A stretch of 64,000 bases of DNA, taken from assembly GCA_911728455.2 (NCBI GenBank), contig OU452222.1:21090559-21154558 (forward strand), given 5' to 3'. A model generated the notes under the pieces. The model was not told the origin of the DNA. It did no database searches and saw nothing but the letters and a program-made list of their open reading frames with translations. Both the position numbers and the translations under genes were made by a program. This stretch comes from Marthasterias glacialis. Lineage: Eukaryota; Echinodermata; Asteroidea; Forcipulatida; Asteriidae. Shown one piece after another: positions 34,701 through 43,759 of this stretch (positions within the stretch are counted from its first letter, which is position 1; the number at the start of each line of letters is the position of its first letter).

Positions 34701-35903
34701 TTATTGTTATTATTATTATTATTACTTCTGGTAATGAAATCAAGGATGCCTCAAAAGCAAACTTAATCACTGTAGCTCGGAAGCATGAGGACACCTGTAG
34801 ATAAGGATGCTTGCTGTCTGAACCAGAAACACTGGCGTAAACCCATACTCTTTCACGATAAGTGTTCTGGTTTCTTTTACATGCACTACCCATCCTAGTG
34901 CACTGGACCTATGGCTTAACATCCCATCCAAAGGACAAAGCGATTATGGTAAAGTGTCTTGCTCATGGACATAAGTGTCGCAACTGGCCAGGCCCGGTTT
35001 CGAACCCACATTCTGTAAATTGCAGTCCTTAAGTTCGGCGGACTAGCCCACTCAGCCAAAACACCCCACAATGAACGAAGTACTGTGACAGCCTGCACAT
35101 TGTGGTGAATGCATACAAAGTACACAGCAGTGTTGCAGGTCTTGAGACCGGTATCAGACCGGCTTTGCTTGTTTTGTCTCCGCCTCGATACTGTGTAGTC
35201 TCGGTCTTGGTCTCTGACCCTTCCGGTTTCGGACATTTGACTTGTCTCATGTCAAGACCAGCCTTTCCTCAACCCATCACAATAATTTTTTGTTTTCATT
35301 CGGGTTCCTAGAATCGTCAAACCTGAAAATTTGTTGACTTTTTTATATTTGTTCCCATCCAAATTGCAGCCGAGAATGAGCCGTTTGGATGGACTGTCTG
35401 GAGTGACCTTGAATAAAAGTGTACTGCAGAAAGCATACAGCGATTATTTGCATATTTTTACATGCTAGTTTATGACCAATAAATGTCAAAATCTCAAAAA
35501 AAAAGGAGTGCAGTGCCCCAGTTACTGGGTCTAGGGCAAGTCGGCTTTTAAAATGAAAATTATACTAGTGTCTAGTGAAGTAGTCAAAAACTCATTAGAA
35601 GAAGCTGGGATACAATAGAAACAATTATAATAAAAAATTAATAGAAAAAAACACCTGTAAACCATAAAAAAAACAGTAATAGGCCTAGTAGTAGTCGTCT
35701 TTTGGATATTTTTTTGTTGGTGTTGAGTATGTACACTCCTGTATTAGGCCTTGGCCTAGTTCAGTTCTACAAACTTCTGCCAAGCAGGGTAAAGATGACT
35801 AACCTCGTCCATGTGTATGTCCGATGATGATCAAAATTAAAGCACTGCTCAACAAACGTTCCATCGTTGCAAACATGACGAGCTTCATTGGGAGGGACAG
35901 CAT
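28591..35903 (-). CDS. SRCR gene 1: type I membrane receptor, three SRCR domains, PPSY tail
   Basis: Seven coding exons read on the minus strand: 35804-35903, 33220-33558, 32296-32637, 31860-32027, 30836-30970, 29620-29738 and 28591-28761. They sum to 1374 nt, about 457 residues, with GT/AG borders and matching phases (phase 1 between all extracellular exons, phase 0 before the tail). The order is signal peptide, SRCR1, SRCR2, SRCR3 (split over two exons), one transmembrane helix and a tail of about 56 residues. Each SRCR domain shows six cysteines (group A pattern) and the family's GRVEVYV / WGTVCD / VVCRQLGY type motifs. SRCR proteins bind polyanions, microbial surfaces or other proteins at the cell surface. 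The tail has PPSYDAA, a PPxY motif of the kind bound by WW-domain proteins such as Nedd4-type ubiquitin ligases. The ligand is unknown. It is transcribed away from the paralogue at 43666-54643. Confidence 0.85.
29075..29180. repeat. Foldback repeat in the last intron of SRCR gene 1
   Basis: The 26-bp arms at 29075-29100 and 29155-29180 are inverted with two mismatches (TGAGTTGTGGTG / CACCACAACTCA). A minus-strand frame crossing it has no support as an exon. Confidence 0.7.
29620..29738 (-). CDS. SRCR gene 1, exon 6: transmembrane helix
   Basis: A 119-nt exon, phase 1 in and phase 0 out. It encodes GSLAR, then a strongly hydrophobic stretch rich in V, I and L, then the stop-transfer sequence KRCIWIRKSFKESQ. 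Its length and phases are identical to the transmembrane exon of gene 2 at 52903-53021. Confidence 0.83.
30050..30425 (-). repeat. Tandem dimer of a tRNA-derived SINE
   Basis: Two roughly 190-bp copies in tandem. In each, the minus strand has GGGTCTAGTGGATAAGACAT and GGGTTCAAATCCCACCCC or close variants, i.e. A-box and B-box tRNA-like motifs. Confidence 0.7.
30590..30747. mobile_element. Small foldback MITE (GGGCCC..ATTTCATAG family)
   Basis: Ends GGGCCCAATTTCACAGAGCT and TATGAAATTGGGCCC; 158 bp, in an intron of SRCR gene 1. Confidence 0.82.
30836..30970 (-). CDS. SRCR gene 1, exon 5: second half of SRCR domain 3
   Basis: A 135-nt phase 1-1 exon with GTGPIYLYDLVCYEDHEHLL, SCGHHGWDVSFTC and DNDVGVICHQ, giving the four remaining cysteines of the domain. 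It leads almost directly into the transmembrane exon, so there is essentially no stalk. Confidence 0.82.
31127..31276. mobile_element. 150-bp TIR element (AAATAGACCGAT)
   Basis: Perfect 12-bp inverted ends, AAATAGACCGAT and ATCGGTCTATTT. The ends resemble those of the 0.8-kb family but the interior is unrelated. Confidence 0.7.
31860..32027 (-). CDS. SRCR gene 1, exon 4: first half of SRCR domain 3
   Basis: A 168-nt phase 1-1 exon reading AEYGALRLVDGDAHNEGRLE through WGTICDVGW and ANVACRDLGF to EVEN, with donor GTATGT. It covers the N-terminal half of an SRCR domain (two cysteines); the second half is in exon 30836-30970. This is the only SRCR domain in the window interrupted by an intron. 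Confidence 0.82.
32296..32637 (-). CDS. SRCR gene 1, exon 3: SRCR domain 2
   Basis: A 342-nt phase 1-1 exon with a complete SRCR domain: EGEVRLTGTYTEKAGTVEV, NTVCDEDWDMNDASVVCRQ, VACSGSETRLLDC and VRCEG. It has six cysteines. The usual W-G-T-V-C is N-T-V-C. The donor is GTGCGT; the reading frame continues past it for about 14 codons before a stop, so the donor choice rests on phase. Confidence 0.83.
33220..33558 (-). CDS. SRCR gene 1, exon 2: SRCR domain 1
   Basis: A single 339-nt phase 1-1 exon holding a whole SRCR domain: [16 protein letters not shown], then [15 protein letters not shown], then GDVSCRGSERSLGDC and a closing VICKE. Six cysteines are visible. The usual C-D-D-x-W is replaced by C-T-V-L-W. 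The donor was placed at GTAGGT after a short linker (VINYDDR), the choice that keeps phase 1. Confidence 0.85.
34830..35068 (-). repeat. tRNA-derived SINE
   Basis: Minus-strand reading has GGCTGAGTGGGCTAGTCCGC and GTGGGTTCGAAACCGGGCC followed by CTTATGTCCATGAGCAAGAC. It lies in the first intron of SRCR gene 1. Confidence 0.7.
35482..35534. mobile_element. Half copy of the TAGACCCAGTAACTGG foldback family
   Basis: AAAAGGAGTGCAGTGCCCCA then GTTACTGGGTCTA equals one arm of 36022-36143; the other arm is missing. Confidence 0.6.
35804..35903 (-). CDS. SRCR gene 1, exon 1: signal peptide
   Basis: Encodes about 33 residues starting MLSLPMKLVMFATMERLL followed by a hydrophobic run rich in L, I and A, ending HTHGR, typical of a cleaved signal peptide. 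An alternative in-frame ATG lies five codons downstream. It ends in phase 1 at a donor reading GTTAGTCATC. The first exon of gene 2 ends in phase 1 at the donor GTTAGTCATA, which supports common ancestry and the exon boundary. Confidence 0.75.
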
Positions 35904-36021
35904 CCAAAAACTAAAATACAACAAACACTAAATGAATGTAAACCATGTTTTATAATAAGTTAAGATTCTCACATTTTCATGGATTTTAATTTTTATATAT
36001 GGTGTAAAAACTGCAAGATGA

Positions 36022-36143
36022 TAGACCCAGTAACTAGGGCCCTGTACTCCTTTTTTTGAGATTCTGACATTATCGGTTGTACTAGATATCGTTAAAATCT
36101 CACAAAAGAAGAGGAGTAAAGCGCCCCAGTTACACTGGGTCTA
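36022..36143. mobile_element. 122-bp foldback MITE (TAGACCCAGTAACT)
   Basis: Inverted ends TAGACCCAGTAACTAGGGCC and complement-like GCGCCCCAGTTACACTGGGTCTA end. Related to 38994-39180. Confidence 0.75.
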
Positions 36144-36299
36144 GTACTAGTAAAAGTATGTTTGATGATTAAATTTCCATGGTTTATAAACTATAGGCCT
36201 AATACTTTTAATAACAATGTTTATTGCATGTTCATGAATCATAGTTTGAATTGTAAACCATAATTTTTTTATTACATTTTTTTTATGAAAGACGCCAGA

Positions 36300-36855
36300 C
36301 ACAAAAGGCCAGTAAGCCACTCAAGGTGTGGGCTACAAATCAACTGTCTTTCCAGGGGCCGTTGCCACCTACTCCTGGGGCTGAAACAGGGTTACCCCCT
36401 TTACAGTCTGTAAGGATGTAGTCTTGGGTATCATCCATCAGAAGCCTGGCTGGTAGAGCCAACTTTAACCTCCCCAACTTTAACGGAGCAATTATGGTTA
36501 AGTAAGTGCCTTGCTCAAGGACACAAGTGTCATGACCGGGACTCGAACCCACAATTCGATGACTCAGCCACCAGGGCCCAATTTCATAGAGCTGCTTAAC
36601 GGCTGATTTTGTGCTTACTGTGCGATTTCCATTTCATAGCGCTGCTAACCGTAAGCACAGGAAAGGCATGCTAACCTTCCGGTGCTTACTGTACTGTAGG
36701 AATATGAATGACGTAACAATGCAAATCCTTGGTGAATGCGCAAGCTGGCCGCCTAATTTTCGTGCTAACCTGTGAAATACGCTTGGTTATGAAGCGCTAT
36801 GAAATTGGGCCCAGAGCTTAAGTCCAACGCACTAACCACTCAGCCACGACACGCC
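36300..36855 (-). repeat. tRNA-derived SINE interrupted by a MITE
   Basis: Minus strand reads GGCTGAGTGGTTAGTGCGTT, then the insertion 36575-36811, then GTGGGTTCGAGTCCCGGTCA and CCTTGAGCAAGGCACTTAC. The same family is uninterrupted at 45660-45985. Confidence 0.75.
36575..36811. mobile_element. Foldback MITE (GGCCCAATTTCATAG) with CAG target duplication
   Basis: Ends GGCCCAATTTCATAGAGCTG and complement. CAG repeats at 36572-36574 and 36812-36814, and the surrounding SINE serves as an empty-site control. Confidence 0.8.
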
Positions 36856-37084
36856 ACATGACATAGGCTAGTACTAGTAGGCCTAACAATAAATATCTCA
36901 TAATCTAGACAAATACGCCACACAAAATCAGTGTTTGTAAACCATGACAGTCCTTGTATTGTCTGTTCATCATAAATTATTAATTAATTTATGTGATCCC
37001 GCCCCGCAGTTTAACTTAGGTTAAACGGCGGTTTCCTCCATGGTTGTAACGTTGTATCATGGACGACGGAGGTAGAATGGCCTC

Positions 37085-37205
37085 TGCTGAGTCTGACTGG
37101 CACCCCGAACAAACTGACAAAGATATATCGACAACAAGAGGGGGATAGCAGTTCAGTTGAAGCGCCAAATAAGTTACAGGTTCAAATCCCGCTCTAGTCA
37201 ATTTT
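37085..37205 (+). repeat. SINE, same family as 27560-27716
   Basis: Shares GTCTGACTGGCACCCCGAAC, GATATATCGACAA and CAGGTTCAAATCCCGCTCTAGTCA; the A-box region is degraded. Confidence 0.6.
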
Positions 37206-37410
37206 TCTTTTTCACCCCAAAATTGAATTAGAATTTACCCAGTCAGTTTACCTTGATCGAGGTTTATTGCTTGATTTGTTTACATCACCCGTCGTACAAA
37301 CGGTATAGGCATGCCATGGAGCATAGGTCAAATTATGCTATTCTTACCTGTCCTCTGTCCAGAAAAAGGTTGACGGAATGAATGTGTTGTGGGATGGGCC
37401 GCCGAAAGAC

Positions 37411-37508
37411 CAAAACTAGACTGGTTCCCGTCCTACATGTTTTCGTTCTGACCATCTAACAGAAAGGAGAGAACGATGTAGGGACCGGGGGAACCAGTCT
37501 AGACCAAA
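37411..37508. repeat. Foldback repeat
   Basis: AAAACTAGACTGGTTCCCGT and ACCGGGGGAACCAGTCTAGA are inverted around a short loop; GAGAACGATGTAGGGACCGG also occurs at about 21256. Confidence 0.65.
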
Positions 37509-38092
37509 ACCAACACCCAGAGGAACGAGGTTGATATTGCGTCATTCTCTATTTTTAAACGTGGGATTTTTAACAAGAGTCGTCAGGAATCTTCAATTCA
37601 AGGAACCACACTAAGTCCACAGTGCAGTGCGGCAGTGTCAAGGAAACCGCGAAGCGTCATGGGTTTTCTTTTTATTGCCTTGCAATTGCCTACACGACGT
37701 GTAATCGACTACCACCACTGACCAGCACTAGAAAGATGACGTACTAAAAATAACTGGATTGATTTTCTTGTCCTTTTTGTTACTGTTATTAGTGTTATAA
37801 TCGTCATTTATTCATGTTGCAGTCTGCATTGAATCTTGGCCGAATAAATAATAATAATAATAATAATAATAAATCAATAAATTGTACACGAATCCTCTTC
37901 TATTACTATAGTATTAATAACACGGGACTCATAATCATATGATTTAGCATCTTGAGTTTTCTTCACTGCATCAGTTCAGAGACAGGACACCGCCACCACC
38001 AGGAAGTTGGCCCGAAATTCGGTAAGTCATGAAGTACAATATAAATTAATAAATTGCAATTAATAAAAATCTTCTGTTGGAACGATACAGGG

Positions 38093-38975
38093 GGATGCTG
38101 GTCATCTCGCCCCCAAACACTCTCGCCCCCAACAATCTCGCCCCCAACAATCTCGCCCCCAAACAATCTCGCCCCCAGCCTTTGACAATCTCGCCCCCTG
38201 ACAATCTCGCCCCCAAACAAAGTCGCCCCCTGATGATGACTGGAAGTTCTATCTTCTGATGACTTACGGTGTAAACTTAGAAATTAATTGATGGGAGATG
38301 TTGTCGCAATGCTGTCAAAAACTTGTATGATATTTTGTCAGAAAAGTATCGGCTTATAATCATCCACTGAACGAAGTTTGAGAAGGGTATTGAAAAATCA
38401 CAAGAAAAAAGGGTGAAATGCTCTGCAACTAATAACCACCGTCCCATTGATCTCTTCCACGGCGGCGGACTATAGTTTGCGATCGATCGATTTCGGTAAT
38501 CAGTGAATCAAATCAAAGTGGCATTTTTCAATGTGCACCCCAGCTTGTCAGGTGACACGTTCAATGACTGACAGTTTGATTTTGTCTCCACGAAATGCCC
38601 CTGAGTGCATTAAAAAATTAATTTTATTCAAGAGTGAGAGACAATTTTCAATAAGAAATCACAGAACATCTTAACAACAACATGTATCATTCCTTACTAC
38701 GAGGGAGATCATTCACATATTCTTTGTTTTTTAGTTTACGCATTTTCCTTTATTTTCGAAATCGACTTTAAGTGAACACTTTATTAACTTCATCATGGTT
38801 AAAAAGTCGACTTTTCCAATTTTTTCTTCAGATTGTCAGGGGGCGACTTTGTTTGGGGGCGAGATTGTCAGGGGGCGAGATTGTCAAAGGCTGGGGCGAG
38901 ATTGTTTGGGGGCGAGATTGTTGGGGGTGAGTTTGTTGGGGGCGAGAGTGTTTGGGGGCGAGATGACCGGCCTCC
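38093..38975. mobile_element. 883-bp TIR element built of CTCGCCCCCA repeats, 8-bp target duplication
   Basis: Arms of about 140 bp consist of repeats of CAATCTCGCCCCCA and are inverted (38093-38235, 38835-38975). ATACAGGG flanks both sides (38085-38092, 38976-38983). An 8-bp duplication fits hAT-like transposition. The centre has no recognisable transposase. Confidence 0.87.
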
Positions 38976-38993
38976 ATACAGGGCTAGTACGAC

Positions 38994-39180
38994 TTGGACC
39001 CAGTAACTGGGGCGCTGTACTCCTTTTTTGAGATTTTTGACAGTATCTGTCGTATTACTGTAGCTCCTTTTTTGAGATTTTTGACATTATCTGTCGTGTA
39101 CTACTAGCTAGCTAGCTAGTACGACAGATAATGTCAAAAATCTTAAAAAAGGAGTACAGCGCCCCAGTTACTGGGTCTAA
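38994..39180. mobile_element. Foldback MITE (TTGGACCCAGTAACTGG), 7-bp target duplication
   Basis: Inverted ends TTGGACCCAGTAACTGGGGC and GCCCCAGTTACTGGGTCTAA, flanked by GTACGAC at 38987-38993 and 39181-39187. A CTAG microsatellite lies near the centre. It abuts the 883-bp element. Confidence 0.8.
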
Positions 39181-39305
39181 GTACGACTATAGTACAGTAC
39201 AATTGTAGTACACAGGTATTATTATTTCCATTATTTCGTTATATAAAGAATCTGTATCTAACGTTATTCTTCTAGTTCTAGGAAGCAGGTAGGTCTATCT
39301 CTCGC

Positions 39306-41015
39306 AAACAATCCTACCTTGGTCAACTCGTACCGTTGGTCAAGACAGTTCGTACCTTGCCTTGGTCAAGTTGTGCCTTTGCAAACTCGTATCGTCAGCA
39401 TAGTCTGTTAAGTCAATGTCATACCTTTATCAATTTTAATATGGATATATTATTGACATATGGACATATGGATTTTTGGTGGGGTAATGCGGCTTTGTGG
39501 TGGGCTTTGGGGCGGGTATTTTTAGTTGCTGCGTGGTGGGTTTTTGTGTTAGATTATTTTGTATTGCTGTGTAGGCTAGGATGGTGGGTTTGAATGCGGT
39601 GGGTTTTGGGTCGGGTAATTTTAATCACTGTGTGGAGGGTTTTGGTCGGGTAATTTTAATCACCGTGTGGAGGGTTTTGGGTCGGGTAGTTTTTTTCGGA
39701 ATGTAGTGGTTTTTGGGTTGGGTGAATTGCAATAAATTTATGAATTGTTATAAATTTGTGAAAGCACATGTATCGTGAAGCAAGGATTGCGAAAAAGCAA
39801 GGTTGTCGGCATTTTTGCAAAAATAAATAAATCATAGGTGAAACCAAACAGAAATGACCGAGCAAAATTGGAAATCGAACATTTATTTATTTTTTTTTTC
39901 TTCACAAGTATGAGGTTCATAGGTCAGTGCTATTTGCCTGGGAGAGGTTCGCCGACTGCCAGCTCCAGATCGTCGGTTAGTGTTCGGTGTCCACCACGTT
40001 GCTATATCGTACGCGTGATAAGGTGGTTGTCTGCATTTTTGCAAAAATAAATAAACACTTCAAAGTGCTTAAAAAAATGTCAGTGTGTTCTGTGTAAATA
40101 AAAATTATTTTCTCCAAAACCCACCTTGCATCCATAAAAATTATTCCGGCCAAAACCCACCTCACATCCATAAAAGTTATCCCAGCCAAAACTCACCTCA
40201 CATCCATAAAAATTATCCAAGCCAAAACCCACCTAGCAGCCATAAAAATTATCCCAGCCAAAACCCACCTCGCATCCTTAAAAATTATCCAAGCCAAAAC
40301 CCACCTAGCAGCCATAAAAATTATCCCAGCCAAAACCCACCTCGCATCCTTAAAAATTATCCCAGCCAAAACCAACCTCGCATCCATAAAAATTATCCCA
40401 GCCAAAACCAACCTCGCATCCATAAAAATTATCCCGGCCAAAACCAACCTCGCATCCATAAAACTTATCCCAGCCAAAACCCACCTCGCATTTATAAAAA
40501 TTATCCAAGCCAAAACCCACCTAGCAGCCATAAAAATTATCCCGGCCAAAACCAACCTCGCATCCATAAAACTTATCCCAGCCAAAACCAACCTCACATC
40601 CATAAAAATTTTCCCAGCCAAAACCAACCTCGCATCCATAAAAATTATCCCAGCCAAAACCAACCTCGCATCCATAAAAATTATCCCAGCCAAAAGCCAT
40701 CTCGCATCCATAAAAATTATCCCAGCCAAAACCCACCTCGCATCCATAAAAATTTTCCCAGCCAAAACCCAACTCACATCCATAAAAATTATCCCAGCCA
40801 AAACCCACCTCACATCCTTAAAAATTTTCCCAGCCAAAACCCACCTCGCATCCATAAAAATTATCCGATCCAAAACCAACCTCACATCCATAAAAGTTAT
40901 CCGGTCCAAAACCAACCCACCACGCAGTTATAAAAATTAATGAAGGTGCGAAGTGACTTAACTGACGGTACTAGTTTGCGATGGTACAAAGTGACTGAGG
41001 TACGAGTTTGCGAAG
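39306..41015. mobile_element. Foldback-type element with tandem-repeat arms
   Basis: The outer flanks share GCAAACTCGTA and related words in inverted orientation (39306-39420, 40945-41013). Inside, GGTGGGTTTTGGGTCGGGTA-type repeats at 39476-39730 are the inverted, diverged counterpart of the 36-bp array at 40100-40925. Exact ends and target duplication were not resolved. No transposase is seen. Confidence 0.6.
40100..40925. repeat. 36-bp tandem repeat, about 22 copies
   Basis: Unit CATCCATAAAAATTATCCCA + GCCAAAACCCACCTCG, with C/A and A/T variants. The 12-codon period keeps frames open on both strands (282 codons on plus, 240 on minus). No start context or other coding evidence supports translation. 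Confidence 0.92.
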
Positions 41016-42640
41016 TCACTGAAAAATGTGTTATTAAACTTTCAGCATTCGCCGGCAGAAAGAACTTACACATGGGTAAATAGATTAAATATTCATGTTC
41101 CTCTGAAAAGTGATAATATATCTTGACACTTTGCGGAACAGTTAGGAACACCTAAAATACAAAACAGTTTTGAGCTTCTGGAAGAACGTTACAATCTGCA
41201 CAGTGAAGACACATACATTTATCAGAGCAGGAATCTCATTGGTCATTGCTGCATTTTAGCAAACACACTGACCAATCATCTACCGGAGCACAAAGGAGAT
41301 TAAGCCAGTCATCATGCAAACCAGCTACCCCATTCAGTAGGCAGTCAGCTGAACCTCAAAAAGTCTCCAGAAAATTAGTTTCAATCCGGCAATTGCGGGA
41401 CTAGATTTTGTGAACAGATTTAGAAACAAAAATTACAAGCGAGTGAGTATAAACCGAAAAGTTCTCCAATGAAAATGCGAAGTAGGCTAAAATTTATGAC
41501 TTGCTGTCGCAAAACTGCCTCTCGGCATGTAGCATGCTAGCCTTTCCCCAAATATTAAATGTACAGTCAAATTTGTGTGTGGAAATCTAGGGCTTAGCAA
41601 TGATTGATTGTGTCTTCATTAATGATCTCTATTCAGTTAACTGTAGATTTAAGATTTAAAAGTTAAATTTAGGTAAATTAGAGCAGGCTCATCCCTATGA
41701 TTATCAAGCAAATAAAACATCAGACTTCCAAATGAAACTTCATATACATTTAAATGTTCGTTTACTAAAATCTGCAAAGATAAAGCTAAAAAAAAATGAG
41801 TGCAGATGTAACAAAGATTTTTTGTTTATCCTGCCCATTTCTGTTGTATGTAATCACCGACTACCATGATGAGTGTTTTCCTTGGTGCATTTGTGTACAT
41901 GTATTTGTAATTAGTACACAAACATGACAAAGGAGTTTGCATTATCTATTTGAGTGTTGAGAAAGTCTTAAAAATGTAAATCCAAACGTAGCAAGGACAT
42001 GTTGTCCATTTTACATCTAAATGATAACATTATATTTGTTGATAAATTCAATTGAAACAGCTTAAAACTTTAGCAAACACTTTCACACTCATAGGCGAAT
42101 GAAATAATTGAGTCAAATGTAAGAATTCTTTTAATATTACAAAAATGTTACACAATGCTCCAACCTTGTGAAATAACCCATTTGCGAAATTTATTAAAAA
42201 TGTGAAATTATACATAACTTTTGTTATTCTCAATTATGTTAAACAAACTTTATTGAAGTTCAGAATTGTTATAACAAATAATGTAAATTTTGTCAGTTCT
42301 ATTTGGTCGGTAAATATCAAACTGCAGAGAAGTTGTGCACTCAAGCTTAAAGACCCTTTTGTTGGAGTACATTGTACTTCAGGCGAACATCACGCACACA
42401 CATTACTAGAACTGCAAGAACATAGCTACGCAATGCAAATGCTGGATGGCACTATGCGTAAAGGTGTCCTACATGTGCATAGTACTCCTGCAGGACCTCG
42501 TTGCCATAGAAATGTGGCATCAATGAGAGGGGTCTGGTTGGTTGAAGACAGGCTGCTTGATGACATTGGGTGAATTGGGTCAACATGAAAACATCCCACT
42601 CTTTAATTTGAAATTGGAAAAATTCATAAATTGTGGTTGG
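41016..42640. other. No gene recognised
   Basis: AT-rich. A 123-codon frame at 42202-42573 shows no domain. Confidence 0.5.
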
Positions 42641-42654
42641 ACAGGGTTTGTTGG

Positions 42655-42722
42655 TTTTTTGTTTGTTTGTTTTTTGTTTGTTTGTTTTTTGTTTGTTTGT
42701 TTTTTGTTTGTTTGTTTTTTGT
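42655..42722. repeat. GTTTGTTTGTTTTTT microsatellite
   Basis: About four copies of a 16-bp G/T unit. Confidence 0.9.
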
Positions 42723-42766
42723 GTGTTTTGTTTAGAATAATCAGCTTTACAACATGTACAAGCAAT

Positions 42767-43561
42767 AATAGACCGATTGCGCGACCCACGTCACTTGACC
42801 TATTGCGGGTATTAAATGTAAACAAACACCACGTCCTCCATAGGAAAGTATGTTACCATACGGTACGTGATGATTGTTGCATTTGTTTATTCGTTTGAGG
42901 CTTTACTGTCTCGAAATCTGTGAAAAATATTCCAGAGTTGGTACCAGAGACCTTCGAGTGGCTAAATAAAGCCAGTAAGTACAGTTCCAGCAAGTCTTGA
43001 AAATTGTACTAGTAACAAATAATTAATGTGCAGGATGTGTGTATGACAGAACGTTTGGGCCAGACGACCAAGATCACACACTTTTCAACACTAGAATTTC
43101 AAAGTTTTGAATCCAAATCATCCAAACAAATTGCTTTCCAAAACAGTATGATTCCTTTGCCTATTTGAAATTTCGCAAGGCTAGGTATAAATGCTCCTTT
43201 TTCCAAGGTTTTTACCCTTTTTTACAGCGATTTTACACCTACATTACAAACAAAATAACAGGCGGTTGGCTTCATACATGTAGTCGTCCGATGCGCGTAG
43301 TGCATTACTCAAAATAAACCTCTTTTGTAGTAGAATACTGGTAGTTTGTGAAACAGTAATGTGATTAATATCAATGTCACAACATACAACTTTAATAAAA
43401 TGGCTTAGTTACTGTGCTACTATTACTAAAAGCCGCCTTTTGGTGTGACTCTGTTGGTCATGGAATGTATTTGCACGTAGTTTGCCATCAGCTGAGATGA
43501 CGTATTACCCACAATAGGTCACGTGATGACATGTAAACATTGGTCGCGCAATCGGTCTATT
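42767..43561. mobile_element. 0.8-kb TIR element (AATAGACCGATTGCGC), copy 3
   Basis: Same inverted ends as 6087-6881 and 13099-13896 and collinear interior, but more diverged; the 43-codon frame is frameshifted. It ends about 100 bp upstream of the SRCR gene 2 start codon, so it may overlap the promoter. Confidence 0.83.
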
Positions 43562-43665
43562 GCTCAAGTTGTTCTTGTTTATTTTTATTTTATCAGGAGG
43601 TGAGTCAGTGGATCTTTGTGATCTGATGTGGGAACTGACACTAATCAACAGTTGACTCCAATACC

Positions 43666-43759
43666 ATGAGGATCCTACCATCGTTGAGCTTATCTGCAGT
43701 AGTCATCAACTACATCATTGTTATAAGCATTCAGCATGTTGAAGAGACACTTGGACAGG
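43666..43759 (+). CDS. SRCR gene 2, exon 1: signal peptide
   Basis: Starts [20 protein letters not shown] and ends HVEETLGQ in phase 1 at donor GTTAGTCATA. It is chosen over an ATG at 44945, whose frame is also hydrophobic but offers no good phase-1 donor, and because the donor matches that of gene 1 exon 1. The intron to the first SRCR exon is 1.35 kb and contains a small TA-flanked MITE. Confidence 0.7.

Noticed and set aside
40100..40925. Possible CRISPR array
   Set aside because: Units are contiguous with no unique spacers, and the sequence is clearly eukaryotic.
40085..40933. 282-codon plus-strand frame (and 240-codon minus-strand frame)
   Set aside because: Both follow from a 36-bp tandem repeat whose period is divisible by three; no start context, signal or domain.
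42202..42573. 123-codon open frame as a gene
   Set aside because: No domain, low-complexity N-terminal part and no splice or promoter support.
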